Assembly (NCBI GenBank): GCA_044359525.1
Contig: JBIKLY010000003.1
Coordinates: 1-64,000, forward strand
Length of the DNA: 64,000 bases
Reading direction: 5' to 3'
Source: CAJBIL01 sp044359525
GTDB taxonomy: Bacteria > Pseudomonadota > Gammaproteobacteria > Burkholderiales > Rhodocyclaceae
The translations under genes and the position numbers were made by a program. Numbering within the stretch: the first letter of the stretch is position 1; each line of letters starts with the position of its first letter. The notes beneath the pieces were generated by a model. That model had not been told where the DNA came from, ran no database searches, and saw only the letters and a list, made by a program, of their open reading frames with translations. Shown here piece by piece: positions 43,615 through 53,251 of this stretch.

Positions 43615-46600
43615 TTAATGGATTTCCATCAGCAGGTCCTTGGCTTCGATCTTGTCGCCGATGACGACGTGGATCTTGCCGATGCAGCCGTCCCGCTCGG
43701 CGGTGATCATTGACTCCATTTTCATCGCTTCGATCGACAACAGCGGGCTGCCTTTCTTCACTGTTTGTCCGGTTTTTACAGCGATCAGTGCTACCGAGCC
43801 AGGCATTGGTGCCGCCACATGATTGGTGTTGTCCGGTTCGGCTTTGTGTCGTGTGGCGTGACTGATGGCTGCGCCCTGCTTCGGAACGCGTACGGTACGT
43901 GGCTGCCCATTGAGTTCAAAAAACAGTTTGACCATGCCTTCGCTGTCGACTTCAGTACGGCCGGTCAAGCGCACGATCAGCGTCTTTCCCGGATCAATCT
44001 CGACGACCATTTCACTCTGCTCGCACAGGCCGTAGAAGAAAACCGGCGTTGGCAGCAGGGAAACATCACCGTGGTGCCGGTGGTGCTCGGCAAAGTCGAC
44101 GAAGACTTTCGGATACATCAGGTAGGATGCCAGTTCGGTCGCGCTCATCTGTCGGTCGATAGCCTTCTCACCCTGTGCCTGCAGGGCCGCAAGATCGGCT
44201 GCGGGGATGATTGAACCGGCGCGTCCGGCCAGCGGGGGCTCTCCCTTGAGAACTTTGTCCTGCAGTGCCTTCGGGAAACCATCTGCGGGGAAGCCCATCT
44301 CGCCACGAAACAGCGAGATGACCGATTCCGGAAAAGCGATCTCGCGCTGCGGGTCAGCCACTTCATCCGGCGTCAGATCGTTGCTGACCATGAAGATGGC
44401 CATGTCGCCGACGACCTTCGATGTCGGTGTCACCTTGACGATGTCGCCGAACAGCTGGTTCACGTCGGCGTAGGCCTGCGCCACCCCGGACCAGCGGTGT
44501 TCGAGGCCCATCGCCCGCGCCTGTTCGCGCAGGTTGGTGTATTGCCCGCCGGGCATTTCGTGGCGATAGACATCCGATGTGCCGGAGCGGATATCGGCTT
44601 CGAAGGGTGCGTAATAGCGGCGTACGTCTTCCCAGTAACGGGTGAATGGCTGGATGCGATCGAGCGCAATGCCGGGATCGCGCTCGCTGCCGGCCAGTGC
44701 CGCGAGAATCGCGCCGAGGCTCGGTTGCGAGGTGAGGCCGCTCATCGAATCCATTGCCGCGTCCACCGCGTCCACGCCGGCATCGATCGCTGCCAGCACG
44801 CTGGCGATGGCGCCACCGCTGGTGTCGTGCGTGTGGAAATGAACCGGCAGACCGATCTCTTCGCGCAGCGTTTTGACCAGCGTGGCGATGGCACGCGGGC
44901 GGCAGACACCGGCCATGTCCTTGATGCCGATGATGTGGGCACCGGCACGTTCCAGTTGCCGGGCCATGTCCACGTAGTAGCTGAGGTTGTACTTGGACCG
45001 TTTGTCGTCGAAGAGGTCGCCGGTGTAGCAAATTGCCGCTTCACACAGGGCGCCGGATTCGCCGACGGCTTCCATTGCCACGCGCATGTTGTCCACGCTG
45101 TTCAGTGAATCGAAGACGCGGAAGAGGTCAATTCCCTCCTTGGCAGCCTGTTGCACGAAGTAACGTACGACGTTGTCGGCGTAGTTCGTGTAACCGACCG
45201 CGTTCGAGGCGCGCAGCAGCATCTGGAAGAGGATGTTTGGTGCGGCCTGGCGCAGGCGTGCCAGGCGCTCCCACGGATCTTCCTTGAGGAAGCGCATGGC
45301 TACGTCGAATGTCGCGCCGCCCCAGCACTCGAGCGAGAATAGCTCTGGCAGGGCTTGTGCGTAGTGCGGTGCGATGGCAGTCATGTCGGTGGTACGCATG
45401 CGTGTAGCGAACAGCGACTGGTGCGCATCGCGCATGGTCGTGTCGGTGAGCAGGACAGGTTGCTGCGCGCGCATCCAGCTGGAAAATGCGCTGGCGCCAA
45501 GTTCCTTCAATCGATCTCGGCTGCCCTGCGGTAAAACCTGCCCGAGAACGGTTGGCGGCAGTGTCGGTGCCGCCAGCGGCTGTTGCGGCAGGTTACGGCC
45601 CTTGACCTCGACGTTGCCATTGATCGCGACTTCTCCGATGAAGCGCAGCAGGCGCGTTGCACGGTCTCGGCGCTTGGGGAAGTGGAACAGTTCGGGCGTG
45701 CTGTCGATGAAGCGGGTTGAGCATGCGCTGGCAACGAATAGCGGGTGGTTGATGACGTTTTCGAGGAAATGCAGGTTGGTCGCCAAGCCGCGCACGCGGA
45801 ATTCGCGCAGGGCGCGATCCATCCGTGAAATGGCTTCCTTTGCGTTGGGCGCCCAGGCCGTCACTTTGACCAGCAGGGAGTCGTAATAAGGTGTGATGAC
45901 GGCGCCGGCATAGGCCGTTCCGGCATCGAGACGGATGCCGAAGCCGGCCGGGCTGCGGTAAGCCGTGATGCGGCCGTAATCCGGCGTGAAATTGTTTTCC
46001 GGATCTTCGGTGGTGATGCGGCACTGCAGCGCGTGACCGGACAGGCGGATATTTTCCTGGTGCGGTACGCCGGAGTCCGGGTGGCCGATCTTCGCGCCTT
46101 CACAAATACGGATCTGCGCTTTGACAATATCGATGCCGGTGACCTGCTCGGTGACCGTGTGCTCGACCTGGATGCGCGGGTTGACCTCGATGAAATAGAA
46201 ATGGCCGGTGTCGCCGTCCATCAGGAACTCGACCGTGCCGGCATGGGTGTAACTGACCGCGCGCGCCAGACGGCGTGCCGCCGCGCAAAGCGCTTCGCGT
46301 TGGCTGGTATCGAGATAGGGGGCCGGCGCCTGCTCGACGACTTTCTGATTGCGGCGCTGTACTGTGCAATCACGATCAAACAGATGGATTGCTGTGCCGT
46401 GGCGGTCGCCGATGACCTGTATTTCGACGTGGCGGGCGTTGCGTACAAGCTTCTCCAGGTACACCTCGTCGTTGCCGAAAGCGGCTAACGCTTCGCGGCG
46501 GGCGATGTCGAGCTGGGCGTGCAGGTCACCTTCGGTTTCAATCACGCGCATGCCGCGCCCGCCGCCGCCCCAGCTTGCTTTCAGCATTAACGGATAACCA

Positions 46601-47061
46601 ACCGCAGCGGCGATTCGGCAGGCCGCCGCGAGGTCGTACGGCAGCGGCCCGGAGGCCGGCATCACGGGAACCCCTGCGGCCTCGGCGGCATTGCGCGCAG
46701 CAATCTTGTTGCCCAGCGTACGCATGACTTCTGCCGTCGGTCCGACAAAAGCGAGGCCGTTTTTTGCGCAGGCCTCGGCAAAATCCGGATTTTCCGAGAG
46801 CAGACCGTAGCCCGGGTGGATGGCGTCTGCTTTGGTTGCCTTGGCGATCCGGATGATGTCGTCGATATCCAGATAAGCCTGGATCGGCTTTTTACCCACT
46901 CCGACCAGATAGCTCTCGTCCGCTTTGAAACGATGCAGGGCGAAACGGTCCTCATTCGAATAGATGCCCACCGTGCGGATGCCCAGCTCGGTGGCGGCTC
47001 GCATGATGCGGATGGCGATTTCACTCCGGTTGGCGATGAGAAGTTTGCGGATTTTCTTCAT
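43615..47061 (-). CDS. pyc: Pyruvate carboxylase
   Basis: This 1148-residue single-chain pyruvate carboxylase has the biotin carboxylase (about 1-455; ATP-grasp GGGGRGM), the carboxyltransferase TIM barrel (about 530-800; TDTTMRDAHQSLFATR), the PYC-OADA/tetramerisation region and the C-terminal biotinyl domain with the acceptor EAMKME. It carboxylates pyruvate to oxaloacetate. It starts at 47061 with a purine-rich site upstream. It is divergent from the F420-type operon, with 298 bp between, and is followed by the nitroreductase. It could refill the cycle when growth yields acetyl-CoA or C3 units. Confidence 0.96.
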   Translation of the reverse strand: MKKIRKLLIANRSEIAIRIMRAATELGIRTVGIYSNEDRFALHRFKADESYLVGVGKKPIQAYLDIDDIIRIAKATKADAIHPGYGLLSENPDFAEACAKNGLAFVGPTAEVMRTLGNKIAARNAAEAAGVPVMPASGPLPYDLAAACRIAAAVGYPLMLKASWGGGGRGMRVIETEGDLHAQLDIARREALAAFGNDEVYLEKLVRNARHVEIQVIGDRHGTAIHLFDRDCTVQRRNQKVVEQAPAPYLDTSQREALCAAARRLARAVSYTHAGTVEFLMDGDTGHFYFIEVNPRIQVEHTVTEQVTGIDIVKAQIRICEGAKIGHPDSGVPHQENIRLSGHALQCRITTEDPENNFTPDYGRITAYRSPAGFGIRLDAGTAYAGAVITPYYDSLLVKVTAWAPNAKEAISRMDRALREFRVRGLATNLHFLENVINHPLFVASACSTRFIDSTPELFHFPKRRDRATRLLRFIGEVAINGNVEVKGRNLPQQPLAAPTLPPTVLGQVLPQGSRDRLKELGASAFSSWMRAQQPVLLTDTTMRDAHQSLFATRMRTTDMTAIAPHYAQALPELFSLECWGGATFDVAMRFLKEDPWERLARLRQAAPNILFQMLLRASNAVGYTNYADNVVRYFVQQAAKEGIDLFRVFDSLNSVDNMRVAMEAVGESGALCEAAICYTGDLFDDKRSKYNLSYYVDMARQLERAGAHIIGIKDMAGVCRPRAIATLVKTLREEIGLPVHFHTHDTSGGAIASVLAAIDAGVDAVDAAMDSMSGLTSQPSLGAILAALAGSERDPGIALDRIQPFTRYWEDVRRYYAPFEADIRSGTSDVYRHEMPGGQYTNLREQARAMGLEHRWSGVAQAYADVNQLFGDIVKVTPTSKVVGDMAIFMVSNDLTPDEVADPQREIAFPESVISLFRGEMGFPADGFPKALQDKVLKGEPPLAGRAGSIIPAADLAALQAQGEKAIDRQMSATELASYLMYPKVFVDFAEHHRHHGDVSLLPTPVFFYGLCEQSEMVVEIDPGKTLIVRLTGRTEVDSEGMVKLFFELNGQPRTVRVPKQGAAISHATRHKAEPDNTNHVAAPMPGSVALIAVKTGQTVKKGSPLLSIEAMKMESMITAERDGCIGKIHVVIGDKIEAKDLLMEIH

Positions 47062-47359
47062 TTTTTTCCCATTTGACGTTCGACGGCGAGGCTTTTGCCA
47101 AATGAAAAGATACGTCCAGTACTCGTCCCGGTCTTGCTTGACGAGCAGGCTGACTTGTCTATGCGCGCACGCTTTGAATCAGCGAAATGCCCGCGCTCTT
47201 GCGCAACATCGTGTTTGCGCTGTTGGTCAATAGGCTAGCTCGGGCGGGCAAGACTGTGCAGGGGGGCGGCAACTAGCATGTGTTTGAGTTCGATGGTGGT
47301 TTGGGTATTCGACCCGGTCGATTTTGTGCGTAGAAATTCTTTTTTTGGGAGCAAGCTAA
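47062..47359. other. Divergent promoter region, pyc / F420-type operon
   Basis: 298 bp, non-coding. It must hold the promoters for pyruvate carboxylase and for the LLM-oxidoreductase operon. No LexA box and no clean sigma-54 pattern. GGGAG at 47348-47352 is the ribosome site of the + strand gene. Confidence 0.5.
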
Positions 47360-48457
47360 ATGACCAAGACCGTAAAGCCCAAGATGGGCGTGATTTTTAA
47401 GTCGTATGAACCGCTGTCGGCGATGCGTGCCTATGCAGCACAAACGGAAGCCTCGAATATGACCGGTGGCTTCTGGATCGCGGAGGCCTATCACTGGTTC
47501 CGTCAGTACGGGCTGGAAGCCCGCGGTTGCTTCACCACGCTGGCTGTTGTCGCGGAAGCGACCAAGACTATTCCGGTCGGCCTGGGTATCACCTCACCGT
47601 ATATCCGCCACCCGACCGCTTTGGCCGCCGAAGCTGCAGCCATCGACGAATTGTCGAATGGTCGCTTCATTATGGGCATCGGTGTCGGCAAGGTCGGTAT
47701 TGAATACCTGGAATACGACATCGAGAAGATGCGTCCGGTCGCTGTGCACCACGAGTCAATGGATATCATGCGCCATGTCTTCAGCGGCGAAAAATATTCC
47801 TACGAAGGCAAGCACTACAAGTCCTCGATGCCTGCCTACGACCGCGCCGCCAAGGGTCTGCGCACCAAGATTCCGGTGTATGTCGGCGCTACCGGTCCGT
47901 TTATGCAGAAGCTTTGTGGCAAGGAATCTGACGGCATGCTGCTCGCCGGTCTGACCTCTCCGGCTTTCGTCCACTACGCAATCGATAACATGAAGGCCGG
48001 CGCCAAGGCGCTCGACCGCGTGCTGCCGGATGATTTTCCGGTTGGCGGTGTGATCCTCTGTGCCTGCTCACGCGACGGTGCCAAAGCACGCAACGCAACA
48101 CGCAGCTATACCGGCACCTATGTGGTTAACAAGATTCGTAATATTAAAAATGACGTCATCCTCTCCGGTTCCGGTCTGCCGGACAGCACCTGGGATCCGT
48201 TCCGCAAGGCAATCGCCGATGGTACGCAGGACAACGTCACCCACCTCGTCACCGACGAGATGATGCGCAAGTTTACCGTTATCTCCGGGACGCCGGAAGA
48301 GTGCCTGGAGATCACCCAGGAACTGATTGATGCTGGCATGAACCTGCCGCTGCTGGAAGTTGTTGGCAAGACCGTGGAAGACAACCTCGAAACTATCCGT
48401 CTGATGGGCGAGGAGGTCCTGCCAAAGCTCAAGCCCGGCCCTTCAGTAACCGCTTGA
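47360..48457 (+). CDS. LLM-class flavin/F420-dependent oxidoreductase, Mer-like
   Basis: This 365-residue luciferase-like TIM-barrel protein has the F420-dependent methylene-tetrahydromethanopterin reductase (Mer) layout. It shows FWIAEAYHWF, VGLGITSPYIRHPTALAAEA near 73-92, and IDELSNGRFIMGIGVGKVG near 95-113. Mer-type enzymes use F420, other LLM members FMN. The presence of a complete fbiC in the same operon favours F420 or its precursor FO here. It is the first gene of the operon. Hydride transfer to an electron-poor substrate is the expected chemistry, but the substrate is unknown. Confidence 0.87.
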   Translation: MTKTVKPKMGVIFKSYEPLSAMRAYAAQTEASNMTGGFWIAEAYHWFRQYGLEARGCFTTLAVVAEATKTIPVGLGITSPYIRHPTALAAEAAAIDELSNGRFIMGIGVGKVGIEYLEYDIEKMRPVAVHHESMDIMRHVFSGEKYSYEGKHYKSSMPAYDRAAKGLRTKIPVYVGATGPFMQKLCGKESDGMLLAGLTSPAFVHYAIDNMKAGAKALDRVLPDDFPVGGVILCACSRDGAKARNATRSYTGTYVVNKIRNIKNDVILSGSGLPDSTWDPFRKAIADGTQDNVTHLVTDEMMRKFTVISGTPEECLEITQELIDAGMNLPLLEVVGKTVEDNLETIRLMGEEVLPKLKPGPSVTA

Positions 48458-48469
48458 TCGTTGTTGCAT

Positions 48470-48495
48470 CCGCCGCGCGCCTGAGTGCGCGGCGG
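48470..48495 (+). other. Intra-operon stem-loop
   Basis: CCGCCGCGC and GCGCGGCGG form a perfect 9-bp stem with an 8-base loop (48470-48495), between the LLM gene and the FAH gene. No T-run follows. It is a candidate processing or stabilising element giving higher expression of the first gene. Confidence 0.6.
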
Positions 48496-48520
48496 AATCA
48501 AATGATACGGAGAAAAAAAT

Positions 48521-49441
48521 ATGAAATTAGCGAGTTTTAGAATCAAGTCGAGCGGCAAGGCAACGATTGGGGTGGTGCTGGCTGATGGTGGTTACCTGGA
48601 CCTCAACGGTGCGACGAATGGTGAACTGCCGAACGCGATGATTCCGTTCCTGGAGTTGGGAGAGTATGCGATGGCACGCGCCCGTCAGTTGGCCGCCAAT
48701 GCTGCTTCCGGTCAAGCAAATGTCATTCCTGTCACCGACGTTGATCTGCAGGCCCCAGTGCCGCGTCCGGGCAAGATAATGCATACCTCGTGCAATTTTC
48801 CCGGTCACCTCTCCGAGCTGACAACTTGGCAAGCGCCCGAGTGGCAGGCACACAACTGGGGTGACTTCCATTTTGATCATCCCACCGGCTTCCTTGAGGC
48901 GCCGTCAAGCGTCGTTCCGACGAATGCTTCGGTGGCAATACCGCACTTCACGAAGCAACTGGATTACGAAATCGAAATCGGCATCGTGATCGGCAAAAAA
49001 GCCTTCCGTGTTTCACGTGAAGAGGCTCTCGAATATGTCGCCGGCCTGACGATTTTCAACGACCTTTCGGCTCGCGACATTCAGGCGCGCGAGCATGCCA
49101 ACAAGGTTATTCTGCTCGGCAAGAGTTTTGATGGCTCGTGCCCGCTTGGCCCGCATCTGGTAACGCTGGACGAAGTCGGCGATGTCAACAACCTGGGCAT
49201 GCAGCTCACGCTAAATGGCCAGCCACGCCAGACCTCGAACTCAGGCAACGTCCATTACAAGATCGCCGACATGGTGGCCTGGTGGTCAAACACCACGCTG
49301 GAACCGGGCGATGTGATCACCTCCGGCAGTCCTCCGGGCGTCATCGCCGGCAGCAAGGACCCGGTGTATCTCAAGAACGGCGACCGTATCGACTGCAACG
49401 TCGAAAAACTCGGCACGCTCACGACTTTTATCGTCGACTAA
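48521..49441 (+). CDS. Fumarylacetoacetate hydrolase-family protein
   Basis: This 306-residue FAH-family protein has the metal ligands in LDYEIEIGIVIGKKAF and the distal Asp region GLTIFNDLSARDIQ. The catalytic core ends with VITSGSPPGVIAG. Members cleave C-C bonds of acylpyruvates or isomerise/hydrate ketonic dienes, with Mg2+ or Mn2+. It lies 63 bp after the LLM gene, and 15 bp before the M20 gene. It would act on a ring-opened keto acid. Confidence 0.9.
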   Translation: MKLASFRIKSSGKATIGVVLADGGYLDLNGATNGELPNAMIPFLELGEYAMARARQLAANAASGQANVIPVTDVDLQAPVPRPGKIMHTSCNFPGHLSELTTWQAPEWQAHNWGDFHFDHPTGFLEAPSSVVPTNASVAIPHFTKQLDYEIEIGIVIGKKAFRVSREEALEYVAGLTIFNDLSARDIQAREHANKVILLGKSFDGSCPLGPHLVTLDEVGDVNNLGMQLTLNGQPRQTSNSGNVHYKIADMVAWWSNTTLEPGDVITSGSPPGVIAGSKDPVYLKNGDRIDCNVEKLGTLTTFIVD

Positions 49442-49456
49442 TCAGGCGAGGAAAAC

Positions 49457-50728
49457 ATGACAAATAGCGTAAATAGAGATCTCGTCAAGAAGGCGACCGA
49501 TCTGATTGATCGTGAACGACTGGTCAACCTGACCATCGATCTGGTGAATATTCCAAGCCCTACGGGTTTTGAAGGTGATGTCGCACGTGCCTATCATGAG
49601 GTTCTGCAGGGGTCGGGCTTCGATGCCACGCTGCAGCCGATCGGTGATGAGCGCTACAACGCGATCGGCCGTCTGCAGGGCGAGGGTGGGGGCAAGTCCC
49701 TCATGTTCAATGGTCACCTCGATACTTCGTTCGGCCCGGAGCAAGCTCACCGCGGCATCGGCTACCAATGCAAGGGGACGCTGGTCGACAACGAGTGGAT
49801 CTACGGCATGGGCTCGTTCAATATGAAGTTTGCCCTGGCCAATTACCTCACGGCAGTCGAGGCGATTCGCAAAGCCGGCATCAAACTGGGCGGTGACGTA
49901 GTGATTGCTGCCGTTGCAGGTGAGATTGAGAAAGCACCGGTCAACGAATACGAAGGCCGTCAGTATCAGGGCTATGGCGTCGGTACCAAATACGCGATTA
50001 CCCACGGTGCGGTTGCGGACTATTGCATCCTCGGCGAGCCGACCAACATGATGCTGATCCCACGTCACTGCGGAACCACCTGGATCAAGATTACTGTCCC
50101 GGGCCACCTGATCCACACTGCGTGGTCGGAACTAGAGCGTAATGCGATCAACAAGTCGCGCGTGGTGCTAGATGCGATTCATGAATGGATTCCCGATTAT
50201 CTCGCGCGCAACACCGTCGGCGACTTTCAGCCGCGCGTAAACGTTTCTGCGATCGAAGGCGGTTGGCCTTGGCGCGGTGCGCGCACGCCAGATAACTGCG
50301 TGATTTACCTCGATGTGCGCACACTGCCCAACAACCTTCCAGTGCAGGCGTTCAACGAAGTCCGCGACATGATTAAGTCGGTGGTCAAGAGGAACCCGCA
50401 GCTTGAAGGTACCAAGGCAGAAATTTTCCTGTCCGCGCCCGGTACATCTATTCCTGATGATCACGAATTGGTCCAGACCATCATCTCCGCTCACTCGAAC
50501 CAGCTCGGCAAGGCGCCTCAGATGGGGACTGAAACCTGGTATAGCGATGCCGCACACATGAACCGCTACGGTATCCCTACCGTCAATTACGGCTCGGCGG
50601 GTCGTATCCGCACTGGCGGTGGTGGCTTCTCGACGGCGCAGGGTGAGCATACGCATATCGGCGACATGATGGACATCGTCGGGGTGTACATCGAAGTGAT
50701 GATGAAGATTTGTGGCGTGGTTAAGTAG
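49457..50728 (+). CDS. M20-family amidohydrolase with altered metal site
   Basis: This 423-residue protein has the M20/ArgE-like fold: metal motif NGHLDTSFG (His87, Asp89), the dimerisation insert and the terminal HMNRYGIPTVNYG (His367). Two usual ligands differ. The bridging Asp of the GxxDMK motif is Asn122 (GSFNMKFALA), and the catalytic Glu-Glu pair is E156-I157-E158 (AGEIEKAP). Similar GxFNMK/GEIEK patterns appear in a subset of M20 relatives, so it may be a subfamily with one metal or another mechanism. In this operon it would cleave an amide or N-acyl bond. Confidence 0.88.
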   Translation: MTNSVNRDLVKKATDLIDRERLVNLTIDLVNIPSPTGFEGDVARAYHEVLQGSGFDATLQPIGDERYNAIGRLQGEGGGKSLMFNGHLDTSFGPEQAHRGIGYQCKGTLVDNEWIYGMGSFNMKFALANYLTAVEAIRKAGIKLGGDVVIAAVAGEIEKAPVNEYEGRQYQGYGVGTKYAITHGAVADYCILGEPTNMMLIPRHCGTTWIKITVPGHLIHTAWSELERNAINKSRVVLDAIHEWIPDYLARNTVGDFQPRVNVSAIEGGWPWRGARTPDNCVIYLDVRTLPNNLPVQAFNEVRDMIKSVVKRNPQLEGTKAEIFLSAPGTSIPDDHELVQTIISAHSNQLGKAPQMGTETWYSDAAHMNRYGIPTVNYGSAGRIRTGGGGFSTAQGEHTHIGDMMDIVGVYIEVMMKICGVVK

Positions 50729-50805
50729 GTAGCACAAAGTAACCGGGCATCGGGACGGTTTTTGAAAAGCTTGTCTTTGCAGGACAAAATGGAGATCTTC
50801 AAGCA

Positions 50806-53190
50806 ATGAGCATATTGACCGGCAGACTTCTGGAACGTCCTGATGCCCAAACCGCGCTGGCTCTAGCGCATTTCCAGGGGCTGGAGGAAATCCAGGTCAT
50901 CGCGGCGGCGATCAGGGACCATGGACATGGTTCCGTGGTTACCTATTCACCAAAAGTATTCATTCCACTCACTCAGTTGTGTCGTGATGTTTGCCACTAC
51001 TGTACGTTTGCCAAGGTGCCCGACGAAGACACGGCACCATATCTGACGCCTGATCAGGTGCTTGAAATTGCCCATGCCGGTGTGCAGGCTGGTTGCCATG
51101 AGGCGCTGTTTACCCTTGGCGACAAGCCAGAATTGCGTTATTCGGCTGCGCGCGAAGCGCTTGCTGCCATGGGGTATGACACCACGCTTTCCTATCTGGC
51201 AGCGATGGCAAAGCTCGTTCAGGACGAAACCGGTCTGTTGCCGCACCTAAATGCGGGGGTGATGAGCGCACAGGATCTGCAGGCTCTGCGTATGGTTTCC
51301 GTATCGCAAGGGCTGATGCTCGAAAGTACCGCCCAGAATTTGTGTGAAATAGGGGGCCCCCACTATGGCTCGCCTGACAAAGAGCCTGGAGCCCGACTGG
51401 AAATGATTGCCGTTGCCGGCAAGCTAAAAATTCCTTTCACTTCCGGGATTTTGATCGGCATCGGTGAAACTCGGCAGCAGCGTATTGAAGCGTTGCTCGC
51501 GCTACGCGACCTTAACGATGAATATGGTCATATCCAGGAAGTCATCATTCAGAACTTCCGTCGCAAGCCGAACACCAAAATGGCCAATGCGCCGGAACCG
51601 TCAGTCGAGGAGTTATGCTGGACGATTGCCGCTGCACGCATCATCTTCGGTGCGGAGGCTAATATCCAGGCGCCACCGAATCTGTCACCGCAGTCCGTGC
51701 GTGTTCTGATTAATTCGGGAATTAACGATCTGGGTGGCGTCTCGCCGGTGACCCCCGATCATGTCAACCCCGAAGCACCGTGGCCGCATTTGCACCTTTT
51801 GGCGCGTGAAACAGAAATGGCTGGCAAGATACTTGTGCCACGCCTGCCACTCTATCCAAAGCTGGTTCAGCAACTGGAGCAGTGGGTCGACCCCGAACTG
51901 CACCAGGCGGTGCGTTCACGTGTCGATGCTGGCGGCTTTCCTCGTACCGATACGTGGTGTCCCGGTCAAGGCAGCCCTGCGCCAAAAATGCCAAGCTTCC
52001 CGCCGTCCGAGCAGTTGTTCCATTTTTTGGGCAACGAAGCCTACCGTTTCGCCGAAAAGGCGGCACGCGGTGTTCGCCTCTCAGAACGAGAGATCATGCG
52101 CCTGTTCGATGTGCGTGGGGGCGAGCTTCATATTCTGTGCGCGGCAGCTGACGAGTTGCGCGTTGAGGTAAAGGGGAGTGCGGTTACCTACATTCCCAAC
52201 TGCAACATCAACTACACGAACATCTGTTCGTACAAATGCCAGTTCTGCGCCTTCTCGAAAGGCAAAGCAAGCGACGAACTGCGCGGCAAGGCATATAACC
52301 TGCCGCTTTCAGAGATTCAAAGCAAGGCGGCCGATGCGTGGGATCGAGGCGCGAGCGAAGTCTGCCTGCAGGGAGGGATTCATCCGTCCTATACCGGCAA
52401 GACCTATCTCGATATCTGCAAGGCGATCAAGGATGTGCGGCCCGACATGCATATTCATGCCTTCTCACCGCTGGAAATCTGGCAGGGCGCGACGACGCTT
52501 GGCATGCCGCTGGGCGAGTATCTCGCTGAACTGAAAGCAGCAGGTCTCGGCTCGTTGCCGGGAACTGCCGCTGAAATTCTCGACAACCAGGTGCGTCAGA
52601 TACTGTGCCCAGATAAGCTCACGGTCGAGCAATGGGGTGACGTGATGCGCGCCGCTCACCGTGTCGGTCTAAAAAGTACGGCAACCATCATGTATGGTCA
52701 TGTCGAGCAATCCGAGCATTGGGCACGACATCTGCTCTTCTTGCGCGACTTGCAGGAAGAAAGCGGCGGCTTCACCGAATTCGTCCCCCTGCCGTTTGTG
52801 CACATGGAGGCGCCGATTTATCGGCGCGGCAGGGCGCGCCCTGGACCAACTTTTCGCGAAGCTGTGTTGATGCACGCGGTGGCTCGCTTGGCGTTGCACC
52901 CTCTGATCGAAAACATTCAGACCTCGTGGACCAAGATGGGCCGCGACGGCGTCGGTGCCTGCCTGCAGGCTGGGGCAAACGATCTGGGCGGCACCTTGAT
53001 GAACGAGAGCATCAGCCGTGCAGCAGGAGCCAAGAACGGTCAGGAAATGACTCCCAAGGATTTGGAGGCGACGATCCTGTCGATCGGTCGCCTGCCGGTT
53101 CAGCGTAACACCCTTTATGGGCGGGCTACGCCCCGCGAATATTTTTCGGGATCGACGCAAAAAACGCGCATCGCAGTCAGTTGTGCGTGA
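50806..53190 (+). CDS. fbiC: FO synthase, FbiC (CofG-CofH fusion)
   Basis: This 794-residue two-domain radical-SAM protein makes 7,8-didemethyl-8-hydroxy-5-deazariboflavin (FO), the chromophore of F420. The N-terminal CofG-like half has C59xxxC63xxC66 (CRDVCHYCTFAK) and the C-terminal CofH-like half C474xxxC478xxC481 (CSYKCQFCAFSKG). Both 4Fe-4S sites are intact. The length is that of actinobacterial FbiC. It starts at 50806 after a GGAGA. It is embedded between the M20 and cyclase genes in a catabolic-looking operon, not in an F420-synthesis operon. CofC, CofD and CofE are not in the window. Confidence 0.95.
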   Translation: MSILTGRLLERPDAQTALALAHFQGLEEIQVIAAAIRDHGHGSVVTYSPKVFIPLTQLCRDVCHYCTFAKVPDEDTAPYLTPDQVLEIAHAGVQAGCHEALFTLGDKPELRYSAAREALAAMGYDTTLSYLAAMAKLVQDETGLLPHLNAGVMSAQDLQALRMVSVSQGLMLESTAQNLCEIGGPHYGSPDKEPGARLEMIAVAGKLKIPFTSGILIGIGETRQQRIEALLALRDLNDEYGHIQEVIIQNFRRKPNTKMANAPEPSVEELCWTIAAARIIFGAEANIQAPPNLSPQSVRVLINSGINDLGGVSPVTPDHVNPEAPWPHLHLLARETEMAGKILVPRLPLYPKLVQQLEQWVDPELHQAVRSRVDAGGFPRTDTWCPGQGSPAPKMPSFPPSEQLFHFLGNEAYRFAEKAARGVRLSEREIMRLFDVRGGELHILCAAADELRVEVKGSAVTYIPNCNINYTNICSYKCQFCAFSKGKASDELRGKAYNLPLSEIQSKAADAWDRGASEVCLQGGIHPSYTGKTYLDICKAIKDVRPDMHIHAFSPLEIWQGATTLGMPLGEYLAELKAAGLGSLPGTAAEILDNQVRQILCPDKLTVEQWGDVMRAAHRVGLKSTATIMYGHVEQSEHWARHLLFLRDLQEESGGFTEFVPLPFVHMEAPIYRRGRARPGPTFREAVLMHAVARLALHPLIENIQTSWTKMGRDGVGACLQAGANDLGGTLMNESISRAAGAKNGQEMTPKDLEATILSIGRLPVQRNTLYGRATPREYFSGSTQKTRIAVSCA

Positions 53191-53251
53191 TGTCCGAGTC
53201 CCGGTTTTCAACCAGCGTTGATACGAAACGATCCACGAAAGGAACGTGCAC

